Below, in pieces: positions 1-12,331 of a stretch of DNA of 64,000 bases (position 1 is its first letter; every line of letters starts with the position of its first letter). Origin of the DNA: Archangium lansingense (GTDB lineage Bacteria; Myxococcota; Myxococcia; Myxococcales; Myxococcaceae); assembly GCF_026626635.1 (NCBI RefSeq), contig NZ_JAPNKA010000001.1, positions 868,001-932,000 of the forward strand. The letters run 5' to 3'. Under the pieces are notes generated by a model, which saw only the letters and a program-made list of their open reading frames with translations, was not told where the DNA came from and made no database searches. A program made the translations under genes and the position numbers.

Positions 1-3000
1 ACGGTGACCTGTCCCAGCGCCTCGTCGTCGATGCCAAGGGCGAGGTGGCCGCGCTGGCCGACACGCTCAACAGCATGACGAAGACGCTCGGCATCTTCGC
101 TGACCAGGTGACCAGCGTCGCCAAGACGGTGGGCGTGGAAGGCAAGCTGGGCGCCCAGGCGGATGTGCCCGGTGTCGCCGGTACGTGGAAGGACCTCACC
201 GACAACGTGAACCTGCTGGCCAACAACCTCACCGCCCAGGTGCGAAACATCGCCGAGGTGAGCACGGCCGTTGCCCGCGGTGACCTGTCCAAGAAGATTA
301 CGGTCGATGCGCGGGGCGAGGTGCTCGAGCTGAAGAACACCATCAACACGATGGTGGAGCAGCTCCGCTCGTTCGCCGGCGAGGTGACGCGCGTCGCGAA
401 GGAAGTCGGTACGGAAGGAAAGCTGGGCGGTCAGGCCGACGTGCCAGGCGTCTCCGGTACGTGGAAGGACCTCACCGACAACGTGAACTTCATGGCCTCC
501 AACCTCACCAGCCAGGTGCGCAACATCGCGCTGGTGACCACCGCGGTGGCCAATGGCGACCTGTCGCGCAAGATTACGGTCGACGTGAAGGGCGAAATCC
601 TCGAGCTGAAGAACACCATCAACACGATGGTGGACCAGCTCCGCTCCTTCGCCGCCGAGGTGACGCGCGTCGCTCGCGAGGTGGGTACGGAAGGAAAGCT
701 GGGCGGCCAGGCCGAGGTGCAGGGCGTGTCGGGCGTCTGGAAGGACCTGACCGACAGCGTGAACTCGATGGCCTCCAACCTCACCAACCAGGTGCGCAAC
801 ATCGCCAAGGTGACGACGGCCGTCGCGAACGGTGACCTGTCCAAGAAGATCACCGTCGACGCGAAGGGTGAGATTCTCGAGCTGAAGGACACCATCAACA
901 CCATGGTGGATCAGCTCAACGCGTTCGCCTCCGAGGTGACCCGCGTGGCCCGCGAGGTCGGTACCGAGGGCAAGCTGGGTGGCCAGGCGCGTGTGCCCGG
1001 TGTCGCCGGTACGTGGAAGGACCTCACCGACAACGTGAACCTGATGGCCCGCAACCTGACCACCCAGGTGCGCGGCATCGTCAAGGTGGTGACCGCGGTC
1101 GCCAACGGTGACCTCACCCAGAAGCTCGTCGTCGACGCCAAGGGCGAGGTGGCCGCACTGGCCGACACCATCAACAGCATGACGGACACCCTGGGCACCT
1201 TCGCTCAGCAGGTGTCCTCGGTGGCCCGCGAGGTCGGTATCGAGGGGAAGCTGGGTGGTCAGGCCAAGGTGCCCGGTGCCCGCGGTGCCTGGAGGCAGCT
1301 GACCGACAACGTGAATCAGCTCGCCGGTAACCTGACGTCCCAGGTGCGCGCCATCTCCGAGGTGGCCACCGCCGTGACGAAGGGTGACCTGACCCGGTCC
1401 ATCTCCGTTGATGCCCAGGGCGAGGTCGCGGCCCTGAAGGACAACATCAACCAGATGATCGTCAACCTCAAGGAGACGACTCAGAAGAACACCGAGCAGG
1501 ACTGGCTGAAGACGAACCTCGCCAAGTTCTCCGGCATGATGCAGGGCCAGAAGAACCTGGAGGCCGTCTCCCGGCTCATCATGTCCGAGCTGACGCCCCT
1601 GGTGTCCGCTCACCACGGCGCCTTCTTCCTCATGGACACCGAGGATGGCGCGCCCGTGGCCAAGCTCACCTCCAGCTACGCCTACCGCGAGCGCAAGAAC
1701 GTGGGCAACCGCTTCCGCCTCGGCGAGGGCGTGGTGGGCCAGTGCGCCCTGGAGAAGAAGACCATCCTCCTCACCCACGTGCCGGCGGACTACATCCGCA
1801 TCACCTCCGGCCTGGGCGAGGCCAGCCCTCTCAATGTCATCGTCCTGCCCGTCCTCTTCGAGGGCGAGGTGAAGGCCGTCATCGAGCTGGCCTCCTTCCA
1901 CCCGTTCAGCGCCATCCACCAGATCTTCCTGGACCAGCTCACGGAGAGCATCGGCGTGGTGCTCAACATGATCATGGCCAACATGCGCACCGAGGAGCTG
2001 CTGCGTCAGTCGCAGAGCCTCGCCAACGAGCTCCAGAGCCAGTCGCGCGAGCTCACCCAGCAGCAGGAGGAGCTCAAGCGCTCCAACTCGGCGCTGGAGG
2101 CCCAGGCCCTCGAGCTGGAGGAGAAGGCCAAGCTGCTCGAGCAGCAGAACATCAAGGTGGAAGAGAAGAACCGCGAAGTCGAGCAGGCGCGCTCCTCCCT
2201 GGAAGAGAAGGCCGAGCAGCTCTCGCTCATCTCCAAGTACAAGAGCGAGTTCCTCGCCAACATGTCCCACGAGCTGCGCACGCCGCTCAACAGCATGCTC
2301 GTGCTGGCCAAGCTGCTCGCGGACAACTCCGACGGCAGTCTCGGCCGCAAGCAGGTGGAGTACGCGGAGACCATCTACTCCTCGGGTGGGGACCTGCTGT
2401 CCCTCATCAACGAGATTCTCGACCTGTCCAAGGTGGAGGCCGGGAAGATGCAGGTGGAGCCGCGCGACTCGGCCGTGGCGGAGCTGGTGGAGTTCGCCCG
2501 CCGCACCTTCGGCCCCGTGGCCGAGCAGAAGCACCTGGGCTTCCTCACCGAGGTGGGCCCGGAAGTGCCGGCCACCGTCTTCACGGACCCGAAGCGGCTG
2601 CAGCAGATTCTGAAGAACCTGCTGTCCAACGCCTTCAAGTTCACCAGCACGGGCCAGGTGACGCTGCGCATCCGCATGGCGGACACCGAGGAGCGCTTCG
2701 CCGCGCCCGAGCTGGTGGAGGCCGATCAGGTGCTCGCCTTCTCCGTCATCGACACGGGCATCGGCATCCCCGAGGACAAGCAGAAGCTCATCTTCGAGGC
2801 CTTCCAGCAGGCCGATGGCACCACCAGCCGCAAGTACGGCGGCACCGGTCTGGGCCTCTCCATCAGCCGCGAGCTGGCACGGTTGCTCGGTGGCGAAATC
2901 CGCGTGAGGAGCGCGCGCGGGGCGGGCAGCACCTTCACCCTCTACCTGCCGCGCAGCTACAGCGGCCCCGAGCGGGGCGGCGAGCCGGCCAGCGACACGG

Positions 3001-4280
3001 ACGGTGGCTACACCCCCATGCTGCGCGAGCTGCTGCCGCGTGACGAGGTGCACGGCACCGCGGCGCCCCATCCCCTGGCGGATGACCGGGATGACCTGGG
3101 CCAGGATGACCGCGTGCTGCTGGTGGCGGTGGATGACCTGGAGTTCGCCCGCGGCCTGGTGGCCACGGCCCACCAGAGCGGCCTCAAGGCCCTGGTGGCC
3201 ACGCGCGGCGATGTCGCGCTCTCGCTCGCCCAGCGGCTCAAGCCCTACGCCATCGTCTTGCAGCTCGGCCTGCCCGTCATCGACGGCTGGAGCGTGTTGG
3301 ATCAACTCAAGCGCGACCCGCGCACCCGCCGCATCCCCGTCCAGGTGGTGAGCGTGGACCGGCTGCGCGGCGCCTCGTGCGGCGGCGGCTTCGTCTACCT
3401 CGACCGGCCCTTCACGCCCGAGGCCATCCAGGGCGCCTTCTCCCACCTGGAGCTCAAGGGCAACGGCTCGCCCCGCAAGCTGCTGCTGGTGGACCCCAAG
3501 CCCGAGCTGAATGCTTGCGTGCAGCAGCTCATCGACATGGGCGAGTCCCTGGAGATGCGCCAGCTCGAGTCCCACCGGGCGGTAGAGGCTCTGGACCGGG
3601 GTGAGGTCGACGCACTCGCCCTGGACCTGGCCTCGCCGGGTGGACGCGGAATGAAGCTGCTGGTGGAGCTGGTGCGCCGGCCTGCTCGCCTGCCCCCCGT
3701 GCTCCTCTATAGCGGCTCCCAGCTCCTGCCGGATGACGAGCGGCGGCTGCGGCGCTCGGCCGAGGCCGTGCTGCTCGAGGCGGCTGCCCGCTTGCCCGAG
3801 GCTGTCATCGCCGAGGTGGGCCGCTTCCTGCGTCGCGTAGGGGACCAGTCCCGCGTCTCCGCCGAGGAGATGAAGGAGCTCTCTCGCTCGCTCACCGGCC
3901 GCAAGGTTCTGCTTGTGGACGATGACGCGCGCAACATCTTCGCTCTGACCAGTGTCCTGGAGAACCATGGAATGCAGGTGACGTTCGCGCAGGACGGACG
4001 GGCGGCCATGGACTTGATGGAGAAGAATCCGGAACTGGATGTGGTTCTGCTGGACGTGATGATGCCGGAGATGGACGGCTACCAGGCGATGCGCGCCATC
4101 CGCGCGGACCCCCGGTGGGCGTCGTTGCCGGTCATCGCCATCACCGCGCGGGCCTTGAAGGACGATCGCGAGAAGTGCCTGGAAGCAGGTGCGTCCGATT
4201 ATCTGTCCAAGCCGGTCGATACCGAGCGGCTCTTGGAGTTGATTCGCCGGTGGGTGGAACCTTGCGCGGGAGCGAGATGA
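1..4280 (+). CDS. Hybrid sensor histidine kinase, multi-HAMP/GAF/HisKA/HATPase/REC (5' partial)
   Basis: The reading frame is open from base 3, so the true start lies upstream of the window. Counting residues from position 45, about 485 residues are tandem HAMP-type repeats with a 92-residue period. Then come a GAF domain (about 505-660), a coiled coil (about 665-755), HisKA with the phospho-acceptor in SHELRTPL (His about 742) and HATPase with DTGIGI and GGTGLGLSI. Three C-terminal receiver-like domains follow. The first two lack the acidic pocket and look degenerate; the last is canonical (LLVDDDARN, Asp in [11 protein letters not shown] near 1336, Lys in SKPVD). No membrane segment is visible, so it is probably cytoplasmic. 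Its last bases overlap the start of the next kinase (ATGA), implying co-translation. The family is typical of myxobacterial developmental kinases; the signal sensed is unknown. Confidence 0.93.
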   Translation, partial: GDLSQRLVVDAKGEVAALADTLNSMTKTLGIFADQVTSVAKTVGVEGKLGAQADVPGVAGTWKDLTDNVNLLANNLTAQVRNIAEVSTAVARGDLSKKITVDARGEVLELKNTINTMVEQLRSFAGEVTRVAKEVGTEGKLGGQADVPGVSGTWKDLTDNVNFMASNLTSQVRNIALVTTAVANGDLSRKITVDVKGEILELKNTINTMVDQLRSFAAEVTRVAREVGTEGKLGGQAEVQGVSGVWKDLTDSVNSMASNLTNQVRNIAKVTTAVANGDLSKKITVDAKGEILELKDTINTMVDQLNAFASEVTRVAREVGTEGKLGGQARVPGVAGTWKDLTDNVNLMARNLTTQVRGIVKVVTAVANGDLTQKLVVDAKGEVAALADTINSMTDTLGTFAQQVSSVAREVGIEGKLGGQAKVPGARGAWRQLTDNVNQLAGNLTSQVRAISEVATAVTKGDLTRSISVDAQGEVAALKDNINQMIVNLKETTQKNTEQDWLKTNLAKFSGMMQGQKNLEAVSRLIMSELTPLVSAHHGAFFLMDTEDGAPVAKLTSSYAYRERKNVGNRFRLGEGVVGQCALEKKTILLTHVPADYIRITSGLGEASPLNVIVLPVLFEGEVKAVIELASFHPFSAIHQIFLDQLTESIGVVLNMIMANMRTEELLRQSQSLANELQSQSRELTQQQEELKRSNSALEAQALELEEKAKLLEQQNIKVEEKNREVEQARSSLEEKAEQLSLISKYKSEFLANMSHELRTPLNSMLVLAKLLADNSDGSLGRKQVEYAETIYSSGGDLLSLINEILDLSKVEAGKMQVEPRDSAVAELVEFARRTFGPVAEQKHLGFLTEVGPEVPATVFTDPKRLQQILKNLLSNAFKFTSTGQVTLRIRMADTEERFAAPELVEADQVLAFSVIDTGIGIPEDKQKLIFEAFQQADGTTSRKYGGTGLGLSISRELARLLGGEIRVRSARGAGSTFTLYLPRSYSGPERGGEPASDTDGGYTPMLRELLPRDEVHGTAAPHPLADDRDDLGQDDRVLLVAVDDLEFARGLVATAHQSGLKALVATRGDVALSLAQRLKPYAIVLQLGLPVIDGWSVLDQLKRDPRTRRIPVQVVSVDRLRGASCGGGFVYLDRPFTPEAIQGAFSHLELKGNGSPRKLLLVDPKPELNACVQQLIDMGESLEMRQLESHRAVEALDRGEVDALALDLASPGGRGMKLLVELVRRPARLPPVLLYSGSQLLPDDERRLRRSAEAVLLEAAARLPEAVIAEVGRFLRRVGDQSRVSAEEMKELSRSLTGRKVLLVDDDARNIFALTSVLENHGMQVTFAQDGRAAMDLMEKNPELDVVLLDVMMPEMDGYQAMRAIRADPRWASLPVIAITARALKDDREKCLEAGASDYLSKPVDTERLLELIRRWVEPCAGAR
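3..1465 (+). repeat. 276-bp tandem repeats encoding HAMP units
   Basis: The motif GDL(S/T)xxI/L recurs at about 3, 279, 555, 831, 1107 and 1383, a strict 276-bp (92-codon) period. Neighbouring units are nearly identical in DNA, which suggests expansion or gene conversion within the kinase gene. Confidence 0.9.
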
Positions 4281-5842
4281 CAGCGATGACGTGGTCCGAG
4301 GGGGGTAATAGCGGTAGCCTGCCGATTCAGGTGGTGTTGCCGCGGGCACGCATCCTGGTTGTCGATGACCACGCTCCCAACCTCCTCACCCTGGAAGCCA
4401 CGCTCGGCGACCTGGGTGAGGTGGTGAAGGCGCACTCGGGGGAGGAAGCCCTCCTCCACCTGCTACGCGAAGACTTTGCTCTCATCCTGCTGGACGTGCA
4501 GATGCCGGGGTTGGACGGCTTCGAGACGGCCCGGCTCATCAAGGAGCGCGAGCGCTCGCGCTTCATCCCCATCATCTTCCTCACCGCGCGCAGCCGGGAC
4601 GCCTCGCACGTGTTCCGCGGCTATGCCCAGGGCGCGGTGGACTACGTGCTCAAGCCCTTCGCGCCGGAGATTCTGCGCTCGAAGGTGTCCGTCTTCGTGG
4701 AGCTGTTTCTCAAGGAGGAGCAGCTCAAGCAGCAGGAAGCGCTGATGCGCCGGCGCGAGCGCGAGGCGCTCGAGCGGGAGAGCGCCTACCGCTACCGCCT
4801 GCTGAGCGATGCCATGCCCTTGTGCGTGTTCACCGCCAGCCCGGACGGCCGGCTGCGCTACGGCAACCGCGCCTGGATGGAGCTGTCTGGCCTGCCGGCC
4901 GAGGCGGTGGAGGACCTGTGGCGCTCGGAGGTGGTGCACCCGGAGGACCGCGAGGAAGTGCACGCCGCCTGGTGTCAGTCGGTGCGCACCGGTCAGCCCT
5001 TCGAGGTGCAGTTCCGGCTGCGCTCCCAGCGAGACCAGGGTTTCCGCTGGCACCTGGGTCGGGCCGTACCGGAGCGCAACGAGCGGGGCCGCATCACCGG
5101 GTGGATCGTCACCGCGACGGACATCAACAACCAGAAGCAGGCCGAGGAGGAGCTGGCCCAGGCGAACGCGGCGAAGGACGCCTTCCTGGCCGCTGCCTCG
5201 CACGAGCTGCGCACGCCGCTGGCCGCGGCGAAGATGCAGGTGCAGCTCGCGCAGCGGAAGTTCGGCGCCGAGCTGACGGATGGACCGCGCCGAGCGCTCG
5301 AGGGGTTGGACCGGCAGGTGGACCGGATGACCAAGTTGGTGTCGGACCTGCTGGACGTGAGCCGACTGCTCACCGGCCGTCTGTCGCTGGAGGTGGAGGA
5401 GTTCGACCTGGTGCCTCTGCTGCACGCCACCTGCGAGCGTCTGCAGTCGCTCTCCACCGAGCACCGGCTGAAGTTGGAGACTCCCGCGTCGATGTCCATG
5501 CGGGGAGACCCGGGGCGCATCGAGCAGGTGGTGACCAACCTGGTGGCCAACGCCATTCGCTACTCACCTCAGGGTGGAGTGGTGGAGCTTCAGGCGTGGT
5601 CCGAGGACGGCAACGTCCTGCTCCGGGTGCGGGATCAGGGCATTGGCATCCCGGCGGAGAAGCTGCCCCTCATTTTTGAACGTTTCGGTCAGGCCCATGG
5701 AGCGCGTTATGGCGGTCTTGGCTTGGGGTTGACCATTTCCCAAGGCATCATCGAGCAGCATGGCGGGCGCATCTGGGCGGAGTCGCGGGGCGTCGAGGGA
5801 GAGGGCAGTACCTTCCACGTGTGTCTGCCGCTCCAGTCCTGA
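4277..5842 (+). CDS. REC-PAS hybrid histidine kinase
   Basis: The 521-residue protein has an N-terminal receiver domain (about 25-140; LVVDDHAPN, acceptor Asp in LLDVQMPG near residue 72, Lys in LKPF), a short coiled coil, a PAS/PAC domain (about 175-300), HisKA (His in SHELRTPL, about 308) and HATPase (DQGIGIP, GLGLGLTI). There is no transmembrane segment. The ATG at 4277 was chosen because it overlaps the upstream stop (ATGA) and gives a natural N terminus, while the longer open frame runs back inside the upstream gene. The pair is probably one operon and may form a relay, since the upstream kinase ends in a receiver and this one begins with one. Confidence 0.92.
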   Translation: MTAMTWSEGGNSGSLPIQVVLPRARILVVDDHAPNLLTLEATLGDLGEVVKAHSGEEALLHLLREDFALILLDVQMPGLDGFETARLIKERERSRFIPIIFLTARSRDASHVFRGYAQGAVDYVLKPFAPEILRSKVSVFVELFLKEEQLKQQEALMRRREREALERESAYRYRLLSDAMPLCVFTASPDGRLRYGNRAWMELSGLPAEAVEDLWRSEVVHPEDREEVHAAWCQSVRTGQPFEVQFRLRSQRDQGFRWHLGRAVPERNERGRITGWIVTATDINNQKQAEEELAQANAAKDAFLAAASHELRTPLAAAKMQVQLAQRKFGAELTDGPRRALEGLDRQVDRMTKLVSDLLDVSRLLTGRLSLEVEEFDLVPLLHATCERLQSLSTEHRLKLETPASMSMRGDPGRIEQVVTNLVANAIRYSPQGGVVELQAWSEDGNVLLRVRDQGIGIPAEKLPLIFERFGQAHGARYGGLGLGLTISQGIIEQHGGRIWAESRGVEGEGSTFHVCLPLQS

Positions 5843-5908
5843 CTTCTAGAGCGGGTCCTTCCGTCATCGAAGGGGCTGTTTCACGAGGTGGGGAGAAAGG
5901 GATGAGGT

Positions 5909-6307
5909 TTGCGCGCGGGCGATCTTCCCGAAGAAGTGCGTCGGTTCATCACCGACCACATCGACTCGGTGGAGCAGTTGGAGATACTCCTGCTCCTGCA
6001 CCAGCACCCGGAGCGTTCCTGGACCGCGGAGTCGGTGGCGCGAGAGCTGCGGATCTCCGCCCTGTCCGCCGATGACCGGCTGAAGGACATGGCGCGCTCG
6101 GGGATCCTGGCCAAGGTCCAGGGCAGCGAGGTGGAGTACCGCTATGCCCCGAGCCAGCAGCTGGGGGATGTGGTGGCGGGTCTCGCCACGGCGTACGCGG
6201 AGCGCCGTGTGACCGTCATCAACCTCATCTTCTCCAAACCTATCGACAAGATCCGGACTTTCGCCGATGCCTTCCGGCTCCGGAGGGACGATGATGACAA
6301 TGGCTGA
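5909..6307 (+). CDS. Winged-helix DNA-binding protein
   Basis: The 132-residue protein has a helix-turn-helix/winged-helix core (about 20-75: LLLLHQHPERSWTAESVA, then a wing with VQGSEVEYRY), followed by a helical tail. It is probably a small transcriptional regulator. A TTG start at 5909 is used because GAGAAAGGGATGAGG lies just upstream and the in-frame sequence before it is not protein-like. It overlaps the next gene, suggesting an operon with the two small membrane proteins. Confidence 0.75.
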   Translation: MRAGDLPEEVRRFITDHIDSVEQLEILLLLHQHPERSWTAESVARELRISALSADDRLKDMARSGILAKVQGSEVEYRYAPSQQLGDVVAGLATAYAERRVTVINLIFSKPIDKIRTFADAFRLRRDDDDNG

Positions 6308-6560
6308 CGCGGTCTTCCTGTTGTGTGCGGCGACCAGCCTCGCCTGCGCGTGGCTGCTCCTGAGAGGGTATTCCCGCAACCGGGTCCCCCTGCTGCTGTG
6401 GAGCAGTCTCTGCTTCGTGGGGCTGGCGGTGAACAACATCCTGCTGGTGGTGGACCTGATGGTCATTCCCAAGGGGCCTGACCTGACCACCTTCCGGCAT
6501 CTGTCCGCGCTCGTGTCTCTGGTCCTGTTGGTATTCGGCCTCATCTGGGATTCAGAATGA
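6291..6560 (+). CDS. Small membrane protein, three hydrophobic segments (DUF5985-like)
   Basis: The 89-residue protein has three hydrophobic stretches (about 5-22, 30-50 and 65-85) and no soluble domain. The ATG at 6291 follows GGAGGGA at proper spacing and overlaps the end of the winged-helix gene by 17 bp. It also overlaps the next gene by 4 bp (ATGA). Size, topology and pairing with a second small membrane protein resemble the DUF5985 pairs of proteobacteria; this is recalled family knowledge and was not searched. Function unknown. Confidence 0.75.
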   Translation: MMTMADAVFLLCAATSLACAWLLLRGYSRNRVPLLLWSSLCFVGLAVNNILLVVDLMVIPKGPDLTTFRHLSALVSLVLLVFGLIWDSE

Positions 6561-6823
6561 ACGACTTCATCTCCGGCACGGTGTTCGCCCTGTGCTGTGT
6601 GGCGGGGCTGTTCTTCCTGCGATTCTGGAAGAAGACGAGGGATCGCTTCTTCGCGTTCTTCGCCGCCTCCTTCTGGCTGATGGGGCTGCACCGGGTGGTG
6701 CTGATGGCGATGCGGCTCACCGACAGTGAGAACGTCGTCGCGGCGTATCTCATCCGGTTGGTGGCCTTCGTGCTCATCCTGGTGGCCATCGTGGACAAGA
6801 ACCGGATCGTGCCTCGCAAGTAG
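6557..6823 (+). CDS. Small membrane protein (DUF5985-like)
   Basis: The 88-residue protein has an N-terminal hydrophobic helix ending in FLRFWKKTRDR, a central hydrophobic stretch with FFAASFWLMGLHR, and a C-terminal helix ending in basic residues. This pattern (aromatic helix followed by RFWKKTRDRFF) matches the DUF5985 family as I recall it. It overlaps the previous gene by four bases and is the last gene of the small operon. No catalytic motif is visible. Confidence 0.75.
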   Translation: MNDFISGTVFALCCVAGLFFLRFWKKTRDRFFAFFAASFWLMGLHRVVLMAMRLTDSENVVAAYLIRLVAFVLILVAIVDKNRIVPRK

Positions 6824-6909
6824 GGTGGGGACCTCGTGTTTGCTCACCGAGGGCAGGCGTCTGCCTCGGGTGACGACCTGAGTACCCACGCTGTGTCCGC
6901 TGGCCGTGT

Positions 6910-8628
6910 GTGAGCCGCCTCCAGCCATGGCACTCCGCTTGCGTCGTTCCTGTCTGGCGCTGGATGGAGTGTCCAGCGGCTGGCGGTGGAGGCGTACCAG
7001 GGTATGAGCGGGCGTCGGTGGTGGGACTGGGGTCTGGTGGTGGCCTGCCGGGCAGCAATGAGCCGCTCGGACGAGATCGAGATGATCAGGGGGCAGGAGC
7101 CCCTGACGCGGGCGCAGTCGATCCACCACCACCTCCTCCTCCGGTAGATGCGGGGACTCCCGATGCGGGCCCTGTCGAGCCGCCCCCACCTCCACCTCCT
7201 CCTCCTCCGCCTCCGGTGGACGCAGGGACTCCTGATGCAGGCACGGTCGAGCCGCCACCGCCGCCTCCGGTAGACGCGGGGACTCCCGAGCCTGACGCGG
7301 GTACGGTCGAGCCGCCTCCACCGCCTCCGGTAGACGCGGGGACTCCCGAGCCTGACGCGGGTACGGTGGTCTATCCGGACGCTACGGGGTGGACGTTCTA
7401 CGGTCCGGAGCATGGCGCGCCGCACGAGGTGCTCGGCGTCACGGAGGACGAGGGCGGCAATCTCTGGGTGGCCGGTGGCGAGGAGGGGCTGTTCCTCCTG
7501 CGTCCAGGGGCGAGCACCTTCGAGCGCTTCACGATGGACGATGGCCTGCGTCCCTATGGCTTCCTGAAGAACGGGATCGCGCCCGTGGGACCGAAGTACC
7601 TCAAGGTCCTCTCGGTAGCGGGAGGCCCCGCGGGAACGGTGTTCGTCGGTTACCAGGGCCTGCCGGACTGCGAGAGCAACTACTACACGCCGGGCGCGAA
7701 GAACCCGAACAGCTACAAGAGCGGTGACGCGGACAAGGTCACGCTGACGGAGACGGGCATCGACGTCGTCCACTACGACATCTCGTCCGGCCCGGGCGTG
7801 GTGGGCGAGGAGTCGGGTGGACGCGAGAAGCTCTGCTCCGTGCTTCGCATCGTCTGGGACAAGAAGCACGGCCACCTGTGGTTCGGCGCCAACCACGGTT
7901 TCGCCTGGGGCGATCCGGAGCACACGGGAACTCCTCCGGACTGCAACGGCCAGCGGGAGTGCTCGGGCGTGATGGAGCATGCGCACCCGCACATCAACGC
8001 GAAGGACGCCAGCGGGCACGTCTTCCGGCTCACGGACGCCTATTACGGCATCGCGGTGCGGCCGGATGGGGACGTGTGGTTCGGCGGAGCCAACCGCTCC
8101 ACGCGCTTCCGCTTCATGAGCATCAAGACCCCGCGGGACTTCGAGACGGCGCGCAAGCAGACGGAGAACGGCTCGGCCATCAAGAATCGCATCGATCTCT
8201 GGCCGGACCTGGTGGACGAGGTGGGGATTCCCGGCCCCTCGGACCGGGTGGATGACCTGGTGTCGGGCATGGCGCTGATGCCGGATGGCTCGGTGTGGGT
8301 GAGCTCCTTCGCCCGGGGCCTGGCCCACATGGACGCGACGGGCGTGGTGAACCGGTACGTGCTCGGTACGGGGGCGGACCGCTTCGTCTCCTCGCTGGCG
8401 AGAGACTTGGCCGATGACAGCCTCTGGGCGGGCCACCGCTGGGGCGGCGGACTCACCCGGCTGAAGGAGGACATGGTGATGCGCTACAGCCAGGCGCTCG
8501 GCGCGCTCTCGTACCACCCTGTCTGGGACATCCAGTCCGTGGGCAGCGGGCCGGAGCGCCGGTTGCTGGTGGCCTTCGGGAGCGAGAGCGGACGCCCGGG
8601 TGCCATCGGCATCTACCGCGGCGAGTAG
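6910..8628 (+). CDS. Proline-rich beta-propeller protein, probable lipoprotein with disturbed 5' end
   Basis: From about residue 60 there is a low-complexity linker of polyproline runs alternating with VDAGTPDAG, typical of myxobacterial surface lipoproteins. From about 160 to the end come repeated propeller blades with GNLWVAGGEEGL, GHLWFGANHGF, GDVWFGGANR, GSVWVSSFARGL and DSLWAGHRWGGG, which resemble two-component-regulator propeller (Reg_prop) blades. The N terminus given here (GTG at 6910) has no signal peptide. A different frame starting with ATG at 7004 encodes a short segment with the lipobox LVVAC, and a single -1 shift after that Cys would join it to the linker frame. The 5' end therefore probably contains a frameshift or sequence error. 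Mature function unknown; likely an extracytoplasmic sensor or adhesin. Confidence 0.7.
   Translation: MSRLQPWHSACVVPVWRWMECPAAGGGGVPGYERASVVGLGSGGGLPGSNEPLGRDRDDQGAGAPDAGAVDPPPPPPPVDAGTPDAGPVEPPPPPPPPPPPPVDAGTPDAGTVEPPPPPPVDAGTPEPDAGTVEPPPPPPVDAGTPEPDAGTVVYPDATGWTFYGPEHGAPHEVLGVTEDEGGNLWVAGGEEGLFLLRPGASTFERFTMDDGLRPYGFLKNGIAPVGPKYLKVLSVAGGPAGTVFVGYQGLPDCESNYYTPGAKNPNSYKSGDADKVTLTETGIDVVHYDISSGPGVVGEESGGREKLCSVLRIVWDKKHGHLWFGANHGFAWGDPEHTGTPPDCNGQRECSGVMEHAHPHINAKDASGHVFRLTDAYYGIAVRPDGDVWFGGANRSTRFRFMSIKTPRDFETARKQTENGSAIKNRIDLWPDLVDEVGIPGPSDRVDDLVSGMALMPDGSVWVSSFARGLAHMDATGVVNRYVLGTGADRFVSSLARDLADDSLWAGHRWGGGLTRLKEDMVMRYSQALGALSYHPVWDIQSVGSGPERRLLVAFGSESGRPGAIGIYRGE
7128..7372 (+). repeat. 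Proline/VDAGTP tandem repeat
   Basis: The linker of the propeller protein is built from repeated DNA units. The last two, about 60 bp each from 7251, are almost identical and encode EPPPPPPVDAGTPEPDAGTV. Such runs expand and contract by slippage. Confidence 0.85.
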
Positions 8629-8712
8629 CCGGGGACGAGCCGGGCCGCACGTGTGTCTCGGCGCGCGGCCTGTGTCATGCTCCGTGTCCGTTCGCTCACG
8701 GAGAGGGATTCC

Positions 8713-9201
8713 ATGCGCATCGTCCGAGGCTTCTGGGTCATCCTGCTGGTCCTGGTGGGCTGTGGTCATACGTCCAGCGAGCAACTCGTGGACCGGAGCG
8801 GTGCCGAGGACGAGCTCTACGCGATGGCCATGCGCGCCCTGCTCGACGATTCGCGGTTTTCACGCACGGTGTTCTGCCTGGGGCTCCAAGGCCGTCCACC
8901 CCATCCGGCTTTTTTCGCGCGCTTCGCGACCCATCCTGCACGCGTCGAGCCGCAGTCCGCATGCACTGGGGCACCGCGCGAGCTTCCCGATGGGCGGGAG
9001 GCCTCCTTTCTTCCAATGGAGTTCGAGCCCATTGATTGGAGTAAGCCGGAGAGGCCACTCGTGCGTGCCTCCATCATTGTCGCTAGAGGCTATGAGGTCT
9101 TCGAGCTCGAGATGCGCTTCGCGCGAGATGGGGAGCGCTGGCGGGTCCGCCACCGCAGCCTCAAGTACTCGGGCTGTACGGAGCAGGCGCAGCTCTGGTG
9201 A
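8713..9201 (+). CDS. Hypothetical lipoprotein
   Basis: The 162-residue protein starts with a lipoprotein signal peptide (MRIVRGFWVILLVLVGC, lipid-modified Cys at 17). The mature part has a helical region followed by alternating strands ending in a Cys near the C terminus. The ATG at 8713 was chosen because it places the signal peptide at the N terminus. I do not recognise the family; the fold order could be NTF2-like, but that is a guess. It stands alone between two unrelated genes. Confidence 0.75.
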   Translation: MRIVRGFWVILLVLVGCGHTSSEQLVDRSGAEDELYAMAMRALLDDSRFSRTVFCLGLQGRPPHPAFFARFATHPARVEPQSACTGAPRELPDGREASFLPMEFEPIDWSKPERPLVRASIIVARGYEVFELEMRFARDGERWRVRHRSLKYSGCTEQAQLW

Positions 9202-9259
9202 GTGCCACCGGGTGCAGCCTCAATCTTTCGTCATGAGGCGTCGTCGGACGAAGTGAGGA

Positions 9260-11266
<2,007 letters not shown>

Positions 11267-11425
11267 GGCACTCCTCCCCCTTGTCGCACTTGTCGCTCGT
11301 GTAGCTTGTCCGGCGTCAAGGTGGGTTGACGCACCACATCATACCCTGTCTTCCGGACACCTTCCTGGTTTGCTCTCCGTGCGAGTCAGGGAGCAAGCGA
11401 TTGTGACGTTCGGTGCTGGACGTCT

Positions 11426-12211
11426 TCAGGGTGCGACAGAGACGGCGACGTCGCCCAGGCCGTCCACGGTGAGGCGGATGCGGTCTCCGGGCTGGAGCAT
11501 GTGCGCCGCGGTGGCGGCACCGGCGAGCACGATGCTGCCGGCGGGAAGCGACTCGCCCCGCTCGTCGAGCAGCTCGCAGAGCTGGACGACGGACAACAGT
11601 GGGTCTCCGGAGATGGCATCCGAGCGCGCCGCCTGGACGCGCTCGCCATTCACCTCCATCACCATCTGGAGTCCGGCGAGGTCCAGCTCGCGGGGCGGGC
11701 GCTCGGTGGTGCCCAGGACGAAGAGTGAAGAGGAGGAGTTGTCCGCCACCACGTCGGGCAGGGAGAAGTATTTGAATCCGGTGTAGCGCGAGTCGAGGAT
11801 CTCCATCGCCGCGAAGACACTGGCGCAGGCGTCGAGGGCCTGCTCGCGGGTGATGCGGCCGCACAGCTCACGCGAGGTGCGGAAGGCGATCTCCGGCTCG
11901 ATTTTGGGGTGGATGGCGCCCTGGAGCCGCAGCGTGCCGCCAGCGGGGACCTGCATGCGGTCGGTGAGGACGCCGTAGATGGGCGAGTGCAGGTTCATCT
12001 GCTGGCGCTTGGCCTCGGAGGTGAACCCCATCTTCAGGCCCACCACGTGCTCGCCGCGAGCGGTGCGCAGGCGGATGCCCTCGGCCTGGATGGCGTAGCC
12101 CTCCGGGAGTGAAAGGGCGGAGTGCTCCCGGGTGAGGGGCGGAATCTCGCGAGCCTCCAGCCGTGCCTGGTCCAACAGCCGGGCCAGCTCTTCGTGCATG
12201 CGTGCCGTCAT
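11426..12211 (-). CDS. 4-oxalocrotonate decarboxylase / 2-oxopent-4-enoate hydratase family
   Basis: The 261-residue protein belongs to the fumarylacetoacetate-hydrolase superfamily branch of meta-cleavage enzymes: GLKMGFTSEAKRQQM, IHPKIEPEIAF and LDSRYTGFKYFSLPDVVADN hold the usual metal-binding acids. The ATG at 12211 is preserved with GGAGGT at ideal spacing; an ATG nine codons upstream lacks this. It lies divergent from, and about 750 bp away from, the kynurenine operon. That context favours the decarboxylase step after 2-aminomuconate deamination, giving 2-oxopent-4-enoate. Decarboxylase and hydratase cannot be told apart with certainty by eye. Confidence 0.82.
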   Translation of the reverse strand: MTARMHEELARLLDQARLEAREIPPLTREHSALSLPEGYAIQAEGIRLRTARGEHVVGLKMGFTSEAKRQQMNLHSPIYGVLTDRMQVPAGGTLRLQGAIHPKIEPEIAFRTSRELCGRITREQALDACASVFAAMEILDSRYTGFKYFSLPDVVADNSSSSLFVLGTTERPPRELDLAGLQMVMEVNGERVQAARSDAISGDPLLSVVQLCELLDERGESLPAGSIVLAGAATAAHMLQPGDRIRLTVDGLGDVAVSVAP

Positions 12212-12331
12212 CGCCACCTCCGAAGTGGGGAACGACATGTTTTCTAATGCTCTCGGCGGCAGCGCAAGCTACCGGCGTGGCGCGAACCGGGGAAACGCGC
12301 CAAGGTCCGCAATCCCAAGGGGGATTCAAAC

